Part shown: positions 17,107 to 25,563 of the stretch, piece by piece
Numbering within the stretch: the first letter of the stretch is position 1
Layout: each line of letters starts with the position of its first letter
Assembly: GCF_944387275.1 (NCBI RefSeq)
Contig: NZ_CALXEG010000006.1
Span: forward strand, 1-64,000
DNA: 64,000 nucleotides
DNA from: an uncultured Pseudoflavonifractor sp.
GTDB taxonomy: Bacteria > Bacillota > Clostridia > Oscillospirales > Oscillospiraceae
Direction of reading: 5' to 3'
Program-made: the position numbers and the translations under genes
The notes under the pieces: model-generated
Seen by the model: only the letters and a program-made list of their open reading frames with translations
Database searches by the model: none
What the model was told of the DNA's origin: nothing

Positions 17107-17895
17107 TCAGACCAGGGGCTGAGCGCCCATGGCGGTGTGGAGCTCGGAGGTGAGGGCGCCCCGGAAGAGGCGCACCGCGTGGTAGTGCAGGTCCTCCAGG
17201 CCGGAGGCCACCTGGTCGGGGGCGGTGTTCCCGGTGACGGAGAAGTCGCCGTCCAGGATGAACTTGACCTCCGGGTCCTTCTTGGCGCCGCCCAGAAGGC
17301 CGGGGCCGGCGTGGACCTTCATCTGGCGGTTCTCCTCCAGGGACATGTTTACCTCCAGGGAGCACTTGCCGATCTTGGACTCGTCCACGTCGGGCTCGGC
17401 CATGACGCCCAGAAAGGCGGGCTGGATCAGGTCGGACCAGGGGGTGCCCTCCAGGCCCAGAGCACGGCGGGAGAAGGCGTTGACGTACCGCAGGCCCACC
17501 CGCTCAAAGAAGGTGGGGTGGTAGATCTGGATGAACTGGGCCAGGGGACGGTCCAGCCGCTGGGCGAAGTCCTCCCAGCGCTGGTAGCGCAGGGTGGACA
17601 GGGCGATGAAGTTCTGGGTCAGATTCAGCTTCCACAGGCCGTCCTCGGAGATAAAGTTGTAGTTGGTGATGGGCTCGGGCTGCACCAGCTTGGGCGCGCC
17701 GTCCACCAGGGTCATCCTGGGCGCCGGGCGCTCCTGGGCCTTGTTGAATCTGGGGAACTCCTGCCGGATGGCCTCCTGGAAGTCCACCGGGGCCTTGGCG
17801 CCGATGGAGAGAATGGCGGGGAACCGCAGCTGGCAGATGACCTCCACCAGGGGGCTGCGGACATACTGATACCGGTCATAGTGAGAGAAAAGCAT
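17107..17895 (-). CDS. TIGR04255 family protein
   Basis: A 262-residue protein of the sporadically distributed TIGR04255 family, recognised from the opening YVRSPLVEVICQLRFP, the central NLTQNFIALSTLRYQRWEDF region and FFERVGLRYVNAF. No biochemical function is known for the family, and no catalytic motif or membrane segment is visible. ATG 17895 has AAAGGAG upstream. It follows asnA by 38 nt on the same strand and shares its terminator, so the two are likely co-transcribed, which is unusual for a family normally seen in variable settings. Confidence 0.75.
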   Translation of the reverse strand: MLFSHYDRYQYVRSPLVEVICQLRFPAILSIGAKAPVDFQEAIRQEFPRFNKAQERPAPRMTLVDGAPKLVQPEPITNYNFISEDGLWKLNLTQNFIALSTLRYQRWEDFAQRLDRPLAQFIQIYHPTFFERVGLRYVNAFSRRALGLEGTPWSDLIQPAFLGVMAEPDVDESKIGKCSLEVNMSLEENRQMKVHAGPGLLGGAKKDPEVKFILDGDFSVTGNTAPDQVASGLEDLHYHAVRLFRGALTSELHTAMGAQPLV

Positions 17896-17933
17896 AGTAC
17901 CGCTCCTTTGATAATCTCTGCCGGAAGAGAGGG

Positions 17934-18947
17934 TTAGAGAAGAATAACGCCGGCGTTCTCACAGGCATGGATGGTCTCGTCGTCCCACACGCTGGCCTGG
18001 ACCTCGCCGATGTGGGCCTTGCCCAGCAGCAGCATGCACAGCCGGGACTGGCCGATGCCGCCGCCGATGGTGAGGGGCAGCTTGCCCTCCAGCAGCATCT
18101 TGTGGAAGGGCAGGTTCCGCCGGTCGTCGCACCCGGCGATGGTGAGCTGCTTGTCCAGGGACTCGGGGGAGACCCGGATACCCATGGAGGACACCTCAAA
18201 GGCCCGCTCCAGCACCGGGTTCCACACCAGAATGTCGCCGTTGAGGGACCAGTCGTCGTAGTCGGGGGCGCGGCCGTCGTGGGGCTTGCCCGACTTCAGC
18301 GCGCCGCCGATGCCCATGAGGAAGGTGGTGGGGTGGTCCTTTACCCAGGCGTCCTCCCGCTCCTTGGGGGTCAGGCCGGGCCAGCGGTCCTCCAGCTCCT
18401 GGGTGGTGACAAAGCACACATCAGGGCTGATGAGGGGCAGGGCGGTGAGCTGGGGGAACATGGAGCGGAGGGTGGACTGGGTCTTGCACAGGCAGGCCAC
18501 AATGGTGCGCACCGTGGCCTGGAGGTACTCCACCGTCCGGTCCCGGGGGGCGATGACCTTCTCCCAGTCCCACTGGTCCACATAGACCGAGTGGAGGTTG
18601 TCGGGCTGCTCATCCCGGCGGATGGCGTTCATGTCGGTGTACAGGCCCTCGCCCACGGAGAACTGGTAGCGGTACAGGGCCATGCGCTTCCATTTGGCCA
18701 GGGAGTGGACCACCTGGGCGTCCCGTCCGGCGGCGGGGATGTCAAAGGACACGGGCCGCTCCACGCCGTTGAGGTCGTCGTTCAGGCCGGTGCTGGCCTC
18801 CACGAACAGGGGGGCGGACACACGGCGCAGATGGAGGGCGCCGCCCAGCGTGTCCTCAAACAGGCGCTTGAGGATGGCGATGGCCTTCTGGGTATCGTAC
18901 AGGTTGAGACAGGGGGCATAGCCCTGGGGAATGTAGGTTTTTTCCAT
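17934..18947 (-). CDS. asnA: Aspartate--ammonia ligase
   Basis: Ammonia-dependent asparagine synthetase: aspartate + NH3 + ATP gives asparagine + AMP + PPi. 337 residues, normal for AsnA, with a class-II aminoacyl-tRNA-synthetase-like core. Landmarks are STGLNDDLNGVERPVSFDI near residue 52, YVDQWDWEKVI near 130, and the C-terminal ATP-binding LTIGGGIGQSRLCMLLLG. Start ATG has GAGGAG 9 nt upstream. No T-box leader was found; a plain strong promoter is present. Confidence 0.97.
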   Translation of the reverse strand: MEKTYIPQGYAPCLNLYDTQKAIAILKRLFEDTLGGALHLRRVSAPLFVEASTGLNDDLNGVERPVSFDIPAAGRDAQVVHSLAKWKRMALYRYQFSVGEGLYTDMNAIRRDEQPDNLHSVYVDQWDWEKVIAPRDRTVEYLQATVRTIVACLCKTQSTLRSMFPQLTALPLISPDVCFVTTQELEDRWPGLTPKEREDAWVKDHPTTFLMGIGGALKSGKPHDGRAPDYDDWSLNGDILVWNPVLERAFEVSSMGIRVSPESLDKQLTIAGCDDRRNLPFHKMLLEGKLPLTIGGGIGQSRLCMLLLGKAHIGEVQASVWDDETIHACENAGVILL

Positions 18948-18993
18948 GGTTGTGTACTCCTCTGCGGCAAAAATCCGCGTAATAAGATATTAT

Positions 18994-19022
18994 ATTATAT
19001 AGCAAACAGCATGGAAAATCAA
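18994..19022 (-). promoter_or_regulatory. Promoter of asnA
   Basis: On the minus strand TTGATT (19017-19022), 17-bp spacer, perfect TATAAT (18994-18999), about 45 nt before the asnA ATG. Confidence 0.8.
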
Positions 19023-19066
19023 GGCGGCAGCGGGGGACGGCGGGGAAAGACTTTTGCGGATCTACC

Positions 19067-19095
19067 TTGCGAAGAGGGGGAAAAAAGGATATAAT
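19067..19095 (+). promoter_or_regulatory. Promoter of icd
   Basis: TTGCGA (19067-19072), 17-bp spacer, perfect TATAAT (19090-19095); start near 19102, about 32 nt before the icd ATG. The asnA promoter fires in the opposite direction 45 bp away. Confidence 0.8.
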
Positions 19096-19133
19096 GTCTC
19101 AAACGCGGTATCGCGGTAAAGGAGTGAAGCCTG

Positions 19134-20348
19134 ATGGAGAAAATCAAGATGACCACCCCTCTGGTGGAGATGGACGGGGACGAGATGACCCGCGTCCTGT
19201 GGCAGCAGATCAAGGACGAGCTGCTGCTGCCCTATATTGACCTGAAGACCGAGTATTACGACCTGGGCCTGCCCGAGCGGGAGAAGACCAGGGACCAGGT
19301 GACCATCGACTCCGCCGAGGCCACCAAGAAGTACGGCGTGGCCGTCAAGTGCGCCACCATCACCCCCAACGCCCAGCGGGTGGAGGAGTACAAGCTCACC
19401 GAGATGTGGAAGTCCCCCAACGGCACCATCCGCGCCATCCTGGACGGCACCGTGTTCCGCGCCCCCATCATGGTCAAGGGCATCTCCCCCGTGGTCAAGA
19501 CCTGGAAGGAGCCCATCACCATCGCCCGTCACGCCTACGGCGATGTGTATAAGGGCACTGAGTACCGGGTGCCCGGCCCCGGCAAGGCTGAGCTGGTGTT
19601 CACCGACGAGAGCGGCAAGGAGCAGTTCCGCCAGACGGTGTACGACTTCGAGTGCGCCGGCGTGCTCCAGGGGCAGTACAACAAGGACAGCTCCATCTCC
19701 TCCTTTGCCCGCTCCTGCTTCCAGTACGCCATCGACACCAAGCAGGACCTGTGGTTCGCCACCAAGGACACCATCTCCAAGAAGTACGACCACACCTTCA
19801 AAGACATCTTCCAGGAGATCTACGACGCCGAGTACAAGGCCAAGTTCGAGGAACTGGGCATCACCTACTTCTACACCCTCATCGACGACGCGGTGGCCCG
19901 GGTTGTCCGCTCCAAGGGCGGCTTCATCTGGGCCTGCAAGAACTACGACGGCGACGTGATGAGCGACATGGTGTCCACCGCCTTTGGTTCCTTGGCCATG
20001 ATGACCTCCGTGCTGGTGAGCCCCGACGGCAAGTACGAGTACGAGGCCGCCCACGGCACCGTTACCCGCCACTACTACAAGTACCTGAAGGGGGAGGAGA
20101 CCTCCACCAACCCGGTGGCCACCCTCTTCGCCTGGTCCGGCGCCCTCCGCAAGCGGGGCGAGCTGGACGGCAACGCCGACCTGATGACCTTCGCCGACAA
20201 GCTGGAGGCCGCCACCATCGCCACCATCGAGGGCGGCGTGATGACCAAGGATCTGGTGGGCCTGTGGGAGGGCGAGACCCCCGCCAAGGGCGTCACCTCC
20301 CTGGAGTTCCTCCGGGCCATCAAGGCCAATCTGGAGAAGAGCCTGTAA
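19134..20348 (+). CDS. icd: NADP-dependent isocitrate dehydrogenase (type II)
   Basis: Oxidative decarboxylation of isocitrate to 2-oxoglutarate with NADP+, supplying glutamate precursors and NADPH. 404 residues; the pattern ([11 protein letters not shown] at the N-terminus, [19 protein letters not shown] near residue 95, [20 protein letters not shown], and the NADP-binding [13 protein letters not shown]) is that of the eukaryote-like homodimeric subfamily and not the E. coli Icd type. Start ATG follows AAAGGAG with 9-nt spacing. It is a single-gene unit, so the TCA branch is presumably incomplete as in other anaerobes, but that is not shown here. Confidence 0.97.
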   Translation: MEKIKMTTPLVEMDGDEMTRVLWQQIKDELLLPYIDLKTEYYDLGLPEREKTRDQVTIDSAEATKKYGVAVKCATITPNAQRVEEYKLTEMWKSPNGTIRAILDGTVFRAPIMVKGISPVVKTWKEPITIARHAYGDVYKGTEYRVPGPGKAELVFTDESGKEQFRQTVYDFECAGVLQGQYNKDSSISSFARSCFQYAIDTKQDLWFATKDTISKKYDHTFKDIFQEIYDAEYKAKFEELGITYFYTLIDDAVARVVRSKGGFIWACKNYDGDVMSDMVSTAFGSLAMMTSVLVSPDGKYEYEAAHGTVTRHYYKYLKGEETSTNPVATLFAWSGALRKRGELDGNADLMTFADKLEAATIATIEGGVMTKDLVGLWEGETPAKGVTSLEFLRAIKANLEKSL

Positions 20349-20353
20349 AATAG

Positions 20354-20392
20354 CAAGAGCCCCGCGGCAGCCAGTCCGCGGGGCTCTTGTCC
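20354..20392. terminator. Hairpin between convergent icd and the anti-sigma gene
   Basis: CAAGAGCCCCGCGG pairs with CCGCGGGGCTCTTG around an 8-nt loop. The following T-runs are short on both strands, so termination is likely but not certain. Confidence 0.65.
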
Positions 20393-20394
20393 TG

Positions 20395-21837
20395 TTATGT
20401 CAGCGGGATGGTCTCTCCGTTGAGGGTTACCGATTCCACCAGCGACAGATCAATGGGCTCGTCGAACTCCCACATCACCCAGCCCACCCGCTGGCTCCAT
20501 ACCTCGTCGCAGTAGGCAGGGGTGAGGGTCGTACCGTCGGAGAGCGAGACGGTGAGGGACAGCTCTGAGCCGGTGAGCTGACAGGGGTATTCCTGCCCAT
20601 CGGGTGTGGAGAAGTCGGTGCAAATGCTGAGGGGAGAGACGGTCACCCGGTCCAGTTGGGCATCCCAATCCCGGCCGTAGGGCAGTTCCCCGTTCCGGGT
20701 ATAGGGGAATACCAGTATCTCCGCCGGAACGGCGGTCCGCTGTTCCACGGCCTCCACAGGGACAGTGACCTCCCAGTTTCCCTCAATCCGTCCACCGGCC
20801 ACAGAGTAGTGGGTGCGGAGCGCCAGAAGATTCAGATATGGCAGGGTATCCTCTGTCAGACTGGGCAGGCACACATCCCAGCCCCCCTCCACAGCGGTCC
20901 ACACTGCGTCCCCCACGCCTTGGCTGGGCCAGCGGTTGGGGGCCTCCGGGTCATAGAGGTAGTATTCAACGCTGAAAATCGGTTGATCGGCGTATTCCGA
21001 CGCATCGGCGGAGGAGACCTTCTCACTCTGGGCAAGGCGGATGTGGTAGCATCCGTCTGCGGCAAAGCCCATGGAGGAGATGAAGACATCCGGCTGGTCG
21101 GATTCCGCTACGGGACTCAATGTGGCGCCGGGAAGCTGCTCATCCCCTACCATGAGCAGGGGCGTCTGGCCCGGCAGGAGCACGGTCACACCGCTTTCCA
21201 GCGTGGTGCTCTCCAGGGTGGAAGAGGGTACATCCGTGCCCTCCAGCGCCACGCGGGCCGACCGTTCCCCGGGGAGAAGATAGGTCATATTCAGCTTTGC
21301 GCGGGTGGGCGGCTCCTGGGAGAGCTCATCGGTGCCCCGGCTGTACACCAGAGTGGCCAGATGCCGCTCCGGGTCGTAGTCCAGCACCTTCAGTCCGCTT
21401 CCGCCGTTGCCCCAGCTGAACGTCCCGCCGGTCTCCAGGGAGAGGAGCAGGTCGCAGGAGGTGTCTTCACGAAAGAGTTCTCCGGTCAGATCCTCCATGG
21501 TGAAGTAGAGCCGGGTGACGCGGCTGTCTGCCAGAGCGGCCTGTACCTCTATGCGGATGCCCTGGTCCTCGCAGGAGCCCAGCACCTCGGTGGCGTAGGG
21601 GGCCCGAGACCCCAGATCCTCCTGAATGATTTTCCACAGGGTGGGTCCTGCCGCCGCGGCGGCGATCACCAGCGCGGCGCACACGGCCAGGGCGGCCACG
21701 GCCCTGCGCGGCAGACCGGGGCGGCGGACGGGGGCGGTATGTTCCGCCGACCGGAGCACCTGCTCCCGCATGTCCGCACGGAAGCGCAGGCCGTCCAAAG
21801 CCCGGTTCAGGGACTGCGCCATGTCATGCTTCTTCAT
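20395..21837 (-). CDS. Anti-sigma factor-like membrane protein
   Basis: A 480-residue protein with a short cytoplasmic N-terminus (about 45 residues), one membrane helix (AVAALAVCAALVIAAAAAGP) and a large extracellular domain resembling DUF4179-type anti-sigma proteins. It overlaps the 3' end of the ECF sigma gene by 14 nt on the same strand, the usual arrangement for an anti-sigma that holds its sigma factor at the membrane. The N-terminus is too short and lacks the HxxxCxxC zinc motif of ZAS anti-sigmas. The signal sensed is unknown. Confidence 0.72.
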   Translation of the reverse strand: MKKHDMAQSLNRALDGLRFRADMREQVLRSAEHTAPVRRPGLPRRAVAALAVCAALVIAAAAAGPTLWKIIQEDLGSRAPYATEVLGSCEDQGIRIEVQAALADSRVTRLYFTMEDLTGELFREDTSCDLLLSLETGGTFSWGNGGSGLKVLDYDPERHLATLVYSRGTDELSQEPPTRAKLNMTYLLPGERSARVALEGTDVPSSTLESTTLESGVTVLLPGQTPLLMVGDEQLPGATLSPVAESDQPDVFISSMGFAADGCYHIRLAQSEKVSSADASEYADQPIFSVEYYLYDPEAPNRWPSQGVGDAVWTAVEGGWDVCLPSLTEDTLPYLNLLALRTHYSVAGGRIEGNWEVTVPVEAVEQRTAVPAEILVFPYTRNGELPYGRDWDAQLDRVTVSPLSICTDFSTPDGQEYPCQLTGSELSLTVSLSDGTTLTPAYCDEVWSQRVGWVMWEFDEPIDLSLVESVTLNGETIPLT

Positions 21838-22303
21838 AATACCACTCCTTCAGCATAGGCTTGAGCCTCTCTCTGGCCCGCATGAGACGGACCGACACGG
21901 TTCCGGTGGGAAGGTGGAGCATCTGGGCGATTTCCGGCGTGGAAAAGCCCTGATAGTAGTGAAGCACCACAATCTCCCGGTACTTTTTCGGCAGGGACAG
22001 CACGGCGCGGAGCACAGTGCCGTCTTCCGCCTGCTGCTCCGGCGCAGCCAGCTCCCCCAGTGCCTCCCAGTCCACCCGGCGTCTGCGCCAGGGGGAGCGG
22101 AGCTGGTGGCGGCACACGTTGACGGCAATGCTGGTCAGCCAGGTTTTGACCGCCGCCCGCCCGTCAAAGCGGTCCCAGCTCTGCCAGGCCCGGAGAAAGG
22201 TCTCCTGGGCGGCGTCCTCGGCGGCGGCACGATCCCGCAGGATGAGAAAGCACAGCCGCAGAATACAGTCCCCATGCTCCGCCATGGTCTGCTCCAAATC
22301 CAT
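21824..22303 (-). CDS. ECF-type RNA polymerase sigma factor
   Basis: A 159-residue sigma-70 family factor with only regions 2 and 4: region 2 includes DRAAAEDAAQETFLRAW and TWLTSIAVNVCRHQL, and region 4 includes LPKKYREIVVLHYYQGFS followed by the helix-turn-helix TPEIAQMLHLPTGTVSVRL. Two ATG codons compete; AAAGGAG abuts the first (22312) but is 9 nt from the second (22303), so 22303 is chosen. It is co-transcribed with the membrane anti-sigma-like gene downstream; target promoters are not evident in the window. Confidence 0.9.
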   Translation of the reverse strand: MDLEQTMAEHGDCILRLCFLILRDRAAAEDAAQETFLRAWQSWDRFDGRAAVKTWLTSIAVNVCRHQLRSPWRRRRVDWEALGELAAPEQQAEDGTVLRAVLSLPKKYREIVVLHYYQGFSTPEIAQMLHLPTGTVSVRLMRARERLKPMLKEWYYEEA

Positions 22304-22424
22304 CTGCCTCATCTCCTTTCCTCTGCCTATCAGAGCCGTGAGCCGCCGGTTTTGTTTCAGCTGCCGCATAAAAATATTCCGGCAGGGCATCCTCTCCATA
22401 TCCATGATAAGGGAGGCACTGCCC

Positions 22425-23030
22425 ATGTCCGTTTCATTTGACAAGAGCCAGACCAGAGAAAACCTGATGCGCGCCTTTGCCGGAGAGAGCCAGGCCCGCA
22501 ACCGCTACACCTTTGCTGCCGGCCTGGCAGAGAAGAACGACCTCCAGGTGCTCCAGGGAGTCTTTCTCTTCACCGCCGGCCAGGAGGAGCAGCACGCCAA
22601 GGTGTACTACGACCTGCTGGAGCAGCTGTCGGGTCAGACCGTCAAGGTGGACGGCACCTATCCGGTGGATCTCTTCCCCGATGTGCTCAGCCATCTCCGG
22701 GCCGCCCGGCGCAATGAGTACCAGGAGTTTGAGCACGATTACACCGGTTTTGCCAAGGTGGCCAAGGAGGAGGGTTTCCCCGAGATTTCCCACATTTTCT
22801 CCTCCATCGCCAGGGTGGAAAAGAGCCATGGCGACCGCTTCGGCGCCTTTGCCGACCTGCTGGAGCAGGGCAAACTCTTTGTCAGCGACGTGGAGTGCCG
22901 CTGGATGTGTCTCAACTGCGGCCACGTGGTGGAGGGGACCATGGCCCCGGCGGCCTGTCCCGTGTGCAAGCACCCCCAGGGCTACTTTATCCGCTGGGAG
23001 ATGGCTCCCTGGGGTGTGCCGCTGAAGTGA
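22425..23030 (+). CDS. rbr: Rubrerythrin
   Basis: Cytosolic peroxide reductase of anaerobes. 201 residues: an N-terminal four-helix ferritin-like domain with the di-iron Glu/His pattern (FAGESQARNRYTFAA, GQEEQHAKVYYDLL, ARRNEYQEFEHDY, IARVEKSHGDRF), then a C-terminal rubredoxin-like iron domain with CLNCGHVVEG and CPVCKHPQGYF. Length and domain order are standard. Start ATG 22425 follows GGGAGG with 8-nt spacing. It is divergent from the ECF sigma gene, so the 120-bp gap may hold promoters for both. Confidence 0.97.
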   Translation: MSVSFDKSQTRENLMRAFAGESQARNRYTFAAGLAEKNDLQVLQGVFLFTAGQEEQHAKVYYDLLEQLSGQTVKVDGTYPVDLFPDVLSHLRAARRNEYQEFEHDYTGFAKVAKEEGFPEISHIFSSIARVEKSHGDRFGAFADLLEQGKLFVSDVECRWMCLNCGHVVEGTMAPAACPVCKHPQGYFIRWEMAPWGVPLK

Positions 23031-23037
23031 CAAAAAT

Positions 23038-23077
23038 GCGGAGGCGTCTCAGACGAGACGCCTCCGCTTGGCGTTTT
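23038..23077. terminator. Bidirectional terminator after rubrerythrin
   Basis: A 13-bp perfect stem GCGGAGGCGTCTC / GAGACGCCTCCGC with AGAC loop (23038-23067). T-rich sequence follows on both strands. Confidence 0.85.
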
Positions 23078-23078
23078 A

Positions 23079-23648
23079 TCAGGTCATTGTGCTGTCGGCG
23101 ATTTTTTCGTCCGTGTCTGCAATCAGCTGCTCCCGCAGGGCCTTTAGAAAGGGAAAGGGGGCGGCGTCCTCCACGCCGTAGGTGCGGTTGAGCTCGAACT
23201 CCAGGGGAATCCAGGTGTCCAGCGGGGCCTCGTTGTGCTGGAGCACCGCCTCCATCCGGTCCAGAGCCTTGAACACCCGGGCTTCGGGGGTCGTCCTGGC
23301 CTCCATCTCGGCAAACAGGGCGGAAAACTCGTCCGAGAGAGGGCGGGGCAGGGCGGCCGCCAGGCTGTCCACAGCCCTGGCCTCGGTGTGCCGGTGGTCG
23401 TCGGTCTTTTCAAAGGCGGGGATGTCGCCGGTGATGGCCTCCCCCAGGTCGTGGATGAGGCACATCTTCAGCACCTTGTCCATATCCACGCCGGGGAGCT
23501 GGTCCTTCATCAGAAAGGCCATCAGGGCCAGCCGCCAGGAGTGCTCGGCCACCGACTCATGCCGCCCGCTGGAGGTGTAGGAGTGGCGGGTGTTGCACTT
23601 GAGGTGCTCGGCGATGTGGAGAAAATCAAGCAGTTCTTTGGGTTCCAT
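23079..23648 (-). CDS. HD domain hydrolase (YfbR/HDDC2-like)
   Basis: A 189-residue metal-dependent phosphohydrolase. The HD ligands appear as ESVAEHSWRLAL (His), LIHDLGEAITGDIP (His-Asp) and a later Asp in KALDRMEAVLQHN, which resembles YfbR/HDDC2-type 5'-deoxynucleotidases; substrate is therefore probably a deoxynucleoside monophosphate, but not proven. ATG 23648 lies 1 nt after the stop of the aldo/keto reductase gene, with GGAGG inside that gene's end, so translation is coupled. Confidence 0.82.
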   Translation of the reverse strand: MEPKELLDFLHIAEHLKCNTRHSYTSSGRHESVAEHSWRLALMAFLMKDQLPGVDMDKVLKMCLIHDLGEAITGDIPAFEKTDDHRHTEARAVDSLAAALPRPLSDEFSALFAEMEARTTPEARVFKALDRMEAVLQHNEAPLDTWIPLEFELNRTYGVEDAAPFPFLKALREQLIADTDEKIADSTMT

Positions 23649-23649
23649 G

Positions 23650-24507
23650 TTATGTTACCTCCTGGGGCCGCACTCTGGGCCGGTCGGGATGCTCCCCGGA
23701 CCAGCCAGCCTGGGGCATGGCCCGCAGCGCCGCCATCTCCTCCTCGGTCAGGGCGAAGGAGAACAGGTCCAGGTTCTCCGCCATCCGCTCCGGGCTGGAG
23801 GACTTGGGCAGGGGGAGCACGCCCTGCTGAAGGGCAAAGCGCAGGCAGATTTGGGCGGGGGACACGCCGTGGACCTGCGCCAGTTGGGAGAGCAGAGGAT
23901 GGCCCGCCAGCCGGTTCCGGCCCAGGGGGCTCCAGGCCTCCACCAGGATGTTGTGGGCCTGGCAGAAGGCCGCCGCCTCCGCCTGGATGTAGCCCGGGTG
24001 GAACTCCAATTGGTCCACCATGGGGGCCACGTTGGCCCAGGCCAGAAGGGGCTCCAGGTGGTGGGGCAGGAAGTTGCTCACCCCGATGGCACGCACCTGG
24101 CCGGACTCATACAGCCGCTCCAGCGCCCGCCAGGTCTCCCGGTCCAACCCGGCCCAGTCCGCCAGCTCCAGGTCCGGCCTGGGCCAGTGGATGAGGTAGA
24201 GGTCCAGATAGCCGGTGCCCAGCCGCTCCAGCGTGGCGTCAAAGGCCCGGAGGGCGGCGTCATAGCCCATCTCGGTCTTCCACAGCTTGGAGGTGAGAAA
24301 GAAGTCCTCCCGGGGCAGGCCGCTCTCCGCCACGGCACGGCCCAGGGCGGCCTCAGTGCCGTAGAAGGAGGCGGTATCAAAGTGGCGGTACCCCTGGGCG
24401 ATGGCGGCGGACAGCACGGCGCCGTCCGCCGTCTTATAGGTGCCGAAGCCCACGGCGGGGACGGACACGCCGTTGGAGAGGACAAATTCTTTCTCGGGAC
24501 TGCACAT
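23650..24507 (-). CDS. Aldo/keto reductase
   Basis: A 285-residue NADPH-dependent oxidoreductase of the AKR family, about normal size. Visible signatures: GYRHFDTASFYGTEAALGRA (catalytic Asp and Tyr), KLWKTEMGYDAALRAFDATL, YLDLYLIHWPRP, AIGVSNFLPHHLE and the cofactor-binding LPKSSSPERMAENLDLF near the C-terminus. Substrate unknown. ATG 24507 has AAGGGGG 7 nt upstream. It sits between two HD-domain genes in one minus-strand run with gaps of 1 and 52 nt. Confidence 0.93.
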   Translation of the reverse strand: MCSPEKEFVLSNGVSVPAVGFGTYKTADGAVLSAAIAQGYRHFDTASFYGTEAALGRAVAESGLPREDFFLTSKLWKTEMGYDAALRAFDATLERLGTGYLDLYLIHWPRPDLELADWAGLDRETWRALERLYESGQVRAIGVSNFLPHHLEPLLAWANVAPMVDQLEFHPGYIQAEAAAFCQAHNILVEAWSPLGRNRLAGHPLLSQLAQVHGVSPAQICLRFALQQGVLPLPKSSSPERMAENLDLFSFALTEEEMAALRAMPQAGWSGEHPDRPRVRPQEVT

Positions 24508-24559
24508 AGCGGTGCCCCCTTTCCATTTGGGAAAAGGGTACCACGCCCCGGGGGAGAAG

Positions 24560-25099
24560 TCAACCGGCCTTTGCGGGGGCGGGCGAGGGCGCATTCTGGG
24601 GATATGCCAGCTTGGGGGCGGGGACCCGGCCGCCCCTGGTGAGGAGGGGCACCAGGCCCATCAGCTCGGCCAGCGCACACACCTTGTCCATGCAGCTGAC
24701 CACCAGGGACTCCCAGCGGCGGTAGAACCGGTTGAGGGGCAGCGGCCACATGTGGGTGGCAATGATGTCCCGCTCGGTATCGTTGAGGACAAAACGGGCC
24801 TGGGCGTTTTCCAGGGCGTAGAGCGGGTGGCGGAAGGCGTGGTCAGCGCCGGGGCGGGAGTCGGTCTGCCAGTTGTAGAGGAAAAAGTCGTGGAGCAGGC
24901 CGCCCCGGGCGGCGGAGCGGGCGTCCAGCCCCAGAGCCGCGCAGACGCGGAAGCTGGAGTAGGCCACCAGACAGCAGTGGTCATAGGTGCTCACCCCCTT
25001 GGCGTGCTGGGGGAAAAAGCGCATGGACTGCACGTCAGGGTGGGACTCCAGGTCGGCCACGCAGGCCAGGTACTGAGCGGTATATTTGAAATTCCACAT
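24560..25099 (-). CDS. HD domain phosphohydrolase
   Basis: A 179-residue HD-superfamily protein. STYDHCCLVAYSSFRV carries the first His, LLHDFFLYNW the HD pair, and IIATHMWPLPLNRF further His; such proteins are generally annotated as phosphohydrolases of unknown substrate. An ATG at 25108 is only 1 nt from AAAGGAG, while the ATG at 25099 is 10 nt away, so 25099 is preferred. First gene of the HD-AKR-HD unit. Confidence 0.8.
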   Translation of the reverse strand: MWNFKYTAQYLACVADLESHPDVQSMRFFPQHAKGVSTYDHCCLVAYSSFRVCAALGLDARSAARGGLLHDFFLYNWQTDSRPGADHAFRHPLYALENAQARFVLNDTERDIIATHMWPLPLNRFYRRWESLVVSCMDKVCALAELMGLVPLLTRGGRVPAPKLAYPQNAPSPAPAKAG

Positions 25100-25108
25100 G
25101 GTGTTCAT

Positions 25109-25321
25109 ACTCCTTTGTTGCCTGTCTGTTGTACCCAGTATACCGGGAAAAGCGAAAGAGAGGCTTTGCATCCCCTTACGATTTCCTTAAGACTTGCGCA
25201 AGGAGGCGTAAACAAAGCGGGGTCAGGTCTATTGTGCCATACATGACAGTGGGCCTCCACCAGGGCGGCGTATGGTATGGGTGGAGCTCTGGTAAAGGAA
25301 AGAAAAATTCCGCCTGCCATC
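25109..25321. other. Intergenic region upstream of the pyrG promoter
   Basis: No gene or known RNA was recognised. A -10-like TATACT on the minus strand near 25136 could belong to the HD gene, without a matching -35. Short inverted repeats (such as CCATAC near 25239 and GTATGG near 25270) are present. Confidence 0.4.
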
Positions 25322-25351
25322 TTGACGGCAGCGGGGGAGAGCGAGTAAAAT
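25322..25351 (+). promoter_or_regulatory. Promoter of pyrG
   Basis: TTGACG (25322-25327), 18-bp spacer, TAAAAT (25346-25351). Predicted start near 25358, giving a 200-nt leader. Confidence 0.65.
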
Positions 25352-25373
25352 AACATGTACCAGACGAGAGCGG

Positions 25374-25413
25374 ACAGCCTGGGTACAGCGTACCAAGGCT
25401 GTTCTTGCTTTTT
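25374..25413 (+). terminator. Candidate attenuator in the pyrG leader
   Basis: ACAGCCT (25374-25380) pairs with AGGCTGT (25396-25402) around an inner GGTAC-AGC-GTACC hairpin, followed by TTCTTGCTTTTT. It lies about 16 nt after the predicted start and inside the pyrG transcript, so it may be an attenuator. Confidence 0.5.
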
Positions 25414-25422
25414 GCGCAAGTA

Positions 25423-25456
25423 CAGGGTTTTTGGCCTCTGGGGGCCAGAAACCCTG
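25423..25456 (+). other. Second large hairpin in the pyrG leader
   Basis: CAGGGTTTTTGGCC (25423-25436) pairs with GGCCAGAAACCCTG (25443-25456) with one mismatch, followed by AATGTTTT and a smaller TTCCCGC/GCGGGAA hairpin (25463-25479) without a T-run. Confidence 0.5.
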
Positions 25457-25563
25457 AATGTTTTCCCGCGGAGCGGGAATAAAAAACGGAGAATGAGAGA
25501 AAAAACAGGGACAAGGGCGTCCCGGGACAATGGGGTCCCATCCATTGATGGGAGGAATATAAC

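Noticed and set aside
18948-19016. Possible T-box before asnA
   Set aside because: The leader is about 45 nt with no T-box sequence or specifier stem.
25463-25479. TTCCCGC/GCGGGAA hairpin as a terminator
   Set aside because: No T-run on either side; treated only as leader structure.
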